Both the position numbers and the translations under genes were made by a program. This document shows positions 62,690 through 64,000 of a stretch of DNA of 64,000 nucleotides, in pieces. A model generated the notes under the pieces. The model had not been told where the DNA came from. It worked only from the letters and a program-made list of their open reading frames with translations, and made no database searches. The stretch is taken from the NCBI RefSeq assembly GCF_004210375.1, contig NC_134834.1:97778170-97842169 (forward strand). The letters are read 5' to 3'. The DNA is from Tachypleus tridentatus (lineage: Eukaryota; Arthropoda; Merostomata; Xiphosura; Limulidae). The stretch's first letter is position 1. Every line of letters starts with the position of its first letter.

Positions 62690-63273
62690 ATTTAATAACA
62701 TAACTAATCCTATTCCAACACTTTATTTAATAAGATAACTAATCCTATTCCAACACTTTATTTAATAAGATAACTAATCCTATTCCAACACTTTATTTAA
62801 TAAGATAACTAATCCTATTCCAACACTATATTTAATAACATAACTAATCCTATCCCAACACTATATTTAATAAGATAACTAATCCTATCCCAACACTTTA
62901 TTGAATAAGATAACTAATCTTATCCCAACACCTTATTTAATAAGTTAACTAATCCTATCCCAACACTTTATTTAATAAGACAACTTATCCTATCCCAACA
63001 CTATATTTAATAAGACAACTAATCCTATTCCAACACTTTATTTAATAAGATAACTAATCCTATTCCAACACTTTATTTAATAAGATAACTAATCCTATTC
63101 CAACACTATATTTAATAACATAACTAATCCTATCCCAACACTATATTTAATAAGATATGTAATCCTATCCCAACACTATATTTAATAAGATAAGTAATCC
63201 TATTCCAACACTATATTTAATAAGATAACTAATCCTATCCCAACACTATATTTAATAAGATAGTAATCCTATC
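62690..63273. repeat. 35-bp satellite, about 17 copies, abutting the 27-bp array
   Basis: Units read 'ttaataagataactaatcct' then 'attccaacactttat', 35 bp apart (for example 62701 and 62736). Variants have 'taacataac', 'atccc' or 'ctatat'. The first unit follows the last 27-bp unit with no spacer. Confidence 0.95.
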
Positions 63274-64000
63274 TTCATCATTATTTTCTTCCGTTTCAAG
63301 AAAAATACCTTTTTTTTTAAAACTGATTCATTTGTAATAATTTTTCGGCAGTTCAAGAATTTATTCTTTAAATCAGAATTCATAAAAAGTTGAATTATGA
63401 GTCTTATTAAACACCCTTCGTCATGTTTGAATGTCTTTCTTACTGAAATGTTAACAACAGCTCTAAAGCTTCGTGATTGAAACTCTCCTGTGTTTTCCTC
63501 CTTTAGCTATTTATTTTAACACCTTTGTATTTTCAAAAATATGTCGAAGTTTGAAAAAATTTTAATTTTTAGATTATATATTTTTCTCTGTGTTACGAGT
63601 CGTTAATGTGTCATTCATGGAATGTTTGAAAATGAATATATATATATTTTATCTGATGTGTTTAAATACTCTCTATAGTATATAAGTTAACACCGTCTTA
63701 TTATTCAATAAAAATAACCAATAGTAGTCTAAACATTGAACAACAAGTACCATTATTGTAATACTCAAAAATAATAGTAAGCCACTGTTATCAACAACAA
63801 TAATAATCTATCATTGTCTTAATATTCAACAATAAGTATAAAATCATTGTATAAATATTAAAATAGATGAATAACTTACCATTCTGTAATGATTCAAGAA
63901 AGTGAAGCAACCTACAATTGTTTTAATATTCAACTACAATAATAACTTACCATTCTGTAATGATTCAAGAAAGTGAAGCAACCTACAAATGTTTTAATAT
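63274..64000. repeat. AT-rich tail of the window with the start of a ~71-bp repeat
   Basis: The first half is unremarkable AT-rich DNA. From about 63720 loosely similar blocks with 'attcaacaataagta' and 'attgt' appear. At 63871 and 63942 a 71-bp unit beginning 'ataacttaccattctgtaat' is nearly perfectly duplicated and runs off the end of the window. It may be the first units of another array. Confidence 0.7.

Overview
The window looks like repeat-dense, AT-rich animal nuclear DNA. There are no bacterial-style operons. It carries tRNA-derived SINEs with pol III A and B boxes and target-site duplications, a Tc1/mariner fossil, a Penelope-like element (PLE) fragment, an RTE-like LINE remnant and many tandem repeats. 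The long SINE, with its conserved middle around 'gttggcggtgggtggtgatg', is one I associate with horseshoe crabs (Xiphosura: Limulus/Tachypleus). That assignment is recall plus inference, not a search result.

Layout. 0-10 kb: a 40-bp minisatellite (741-1418), a short SINE with a perfect target-site duplication (3150-3268), a decayed ~47-bp array (3.93-5.07 kb) and a 25-bp repeat field (6.09-9.33 kb) that changes from trimeric to dimeric to monomeric organisation and then flips strand. 10.0-22.3 kb: one ~12.3-kb satellite of ~34-bp units. 23.3-24.6 kb: a 62-bp (2 x 31) array, followed by two long SINEs. 28.5-32.4 kb: an RTE-like LINE relic split by a SINE and a 34/56-bp array that appears to have grown from the SINE-LINE junction. 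33.2-38.9 kb: several small minisatellites and SINEs. 39.05-42.97 kb: a diverged 43-bp array containing a PLE insertion. 45.1-46.2 kb: a 54-bp array just upstream of the gene. 46.46-48.6 kb: the gene. 49.96-51.65 kb: a dead Tc1 element with a SINE nested in its left arm. 51.96-58.77 kb: a second large 54-bp satellite with ~1.3-kb higher-order periodicity. 60.97-63.27 kb: abutting 27-bp and 35-bp arrays.

Only one ordinary protein-coding gene is convincing: a 548-codon single-exon reading frame at 46843-48489 (+). Its two-membrane-segment core resembles the TMEM200 family. A splice acceptor at 46457-46458 suggests a 5' UTR exon like those of vertebrate TMEM200 genes. Almost all other long open frames are by-products of tandem arrays, either because the unit length is a multiple of 3 or because the unit happens to lack stop codons.

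Roughly 60% of the window is tandem repeat, in more than a dozen unrelated families. The window mainly records how such repeats arise, homogenise, invert and take in mobile elements. I see no CRISPR array, rRNA, functional tRNA gene or defence system.
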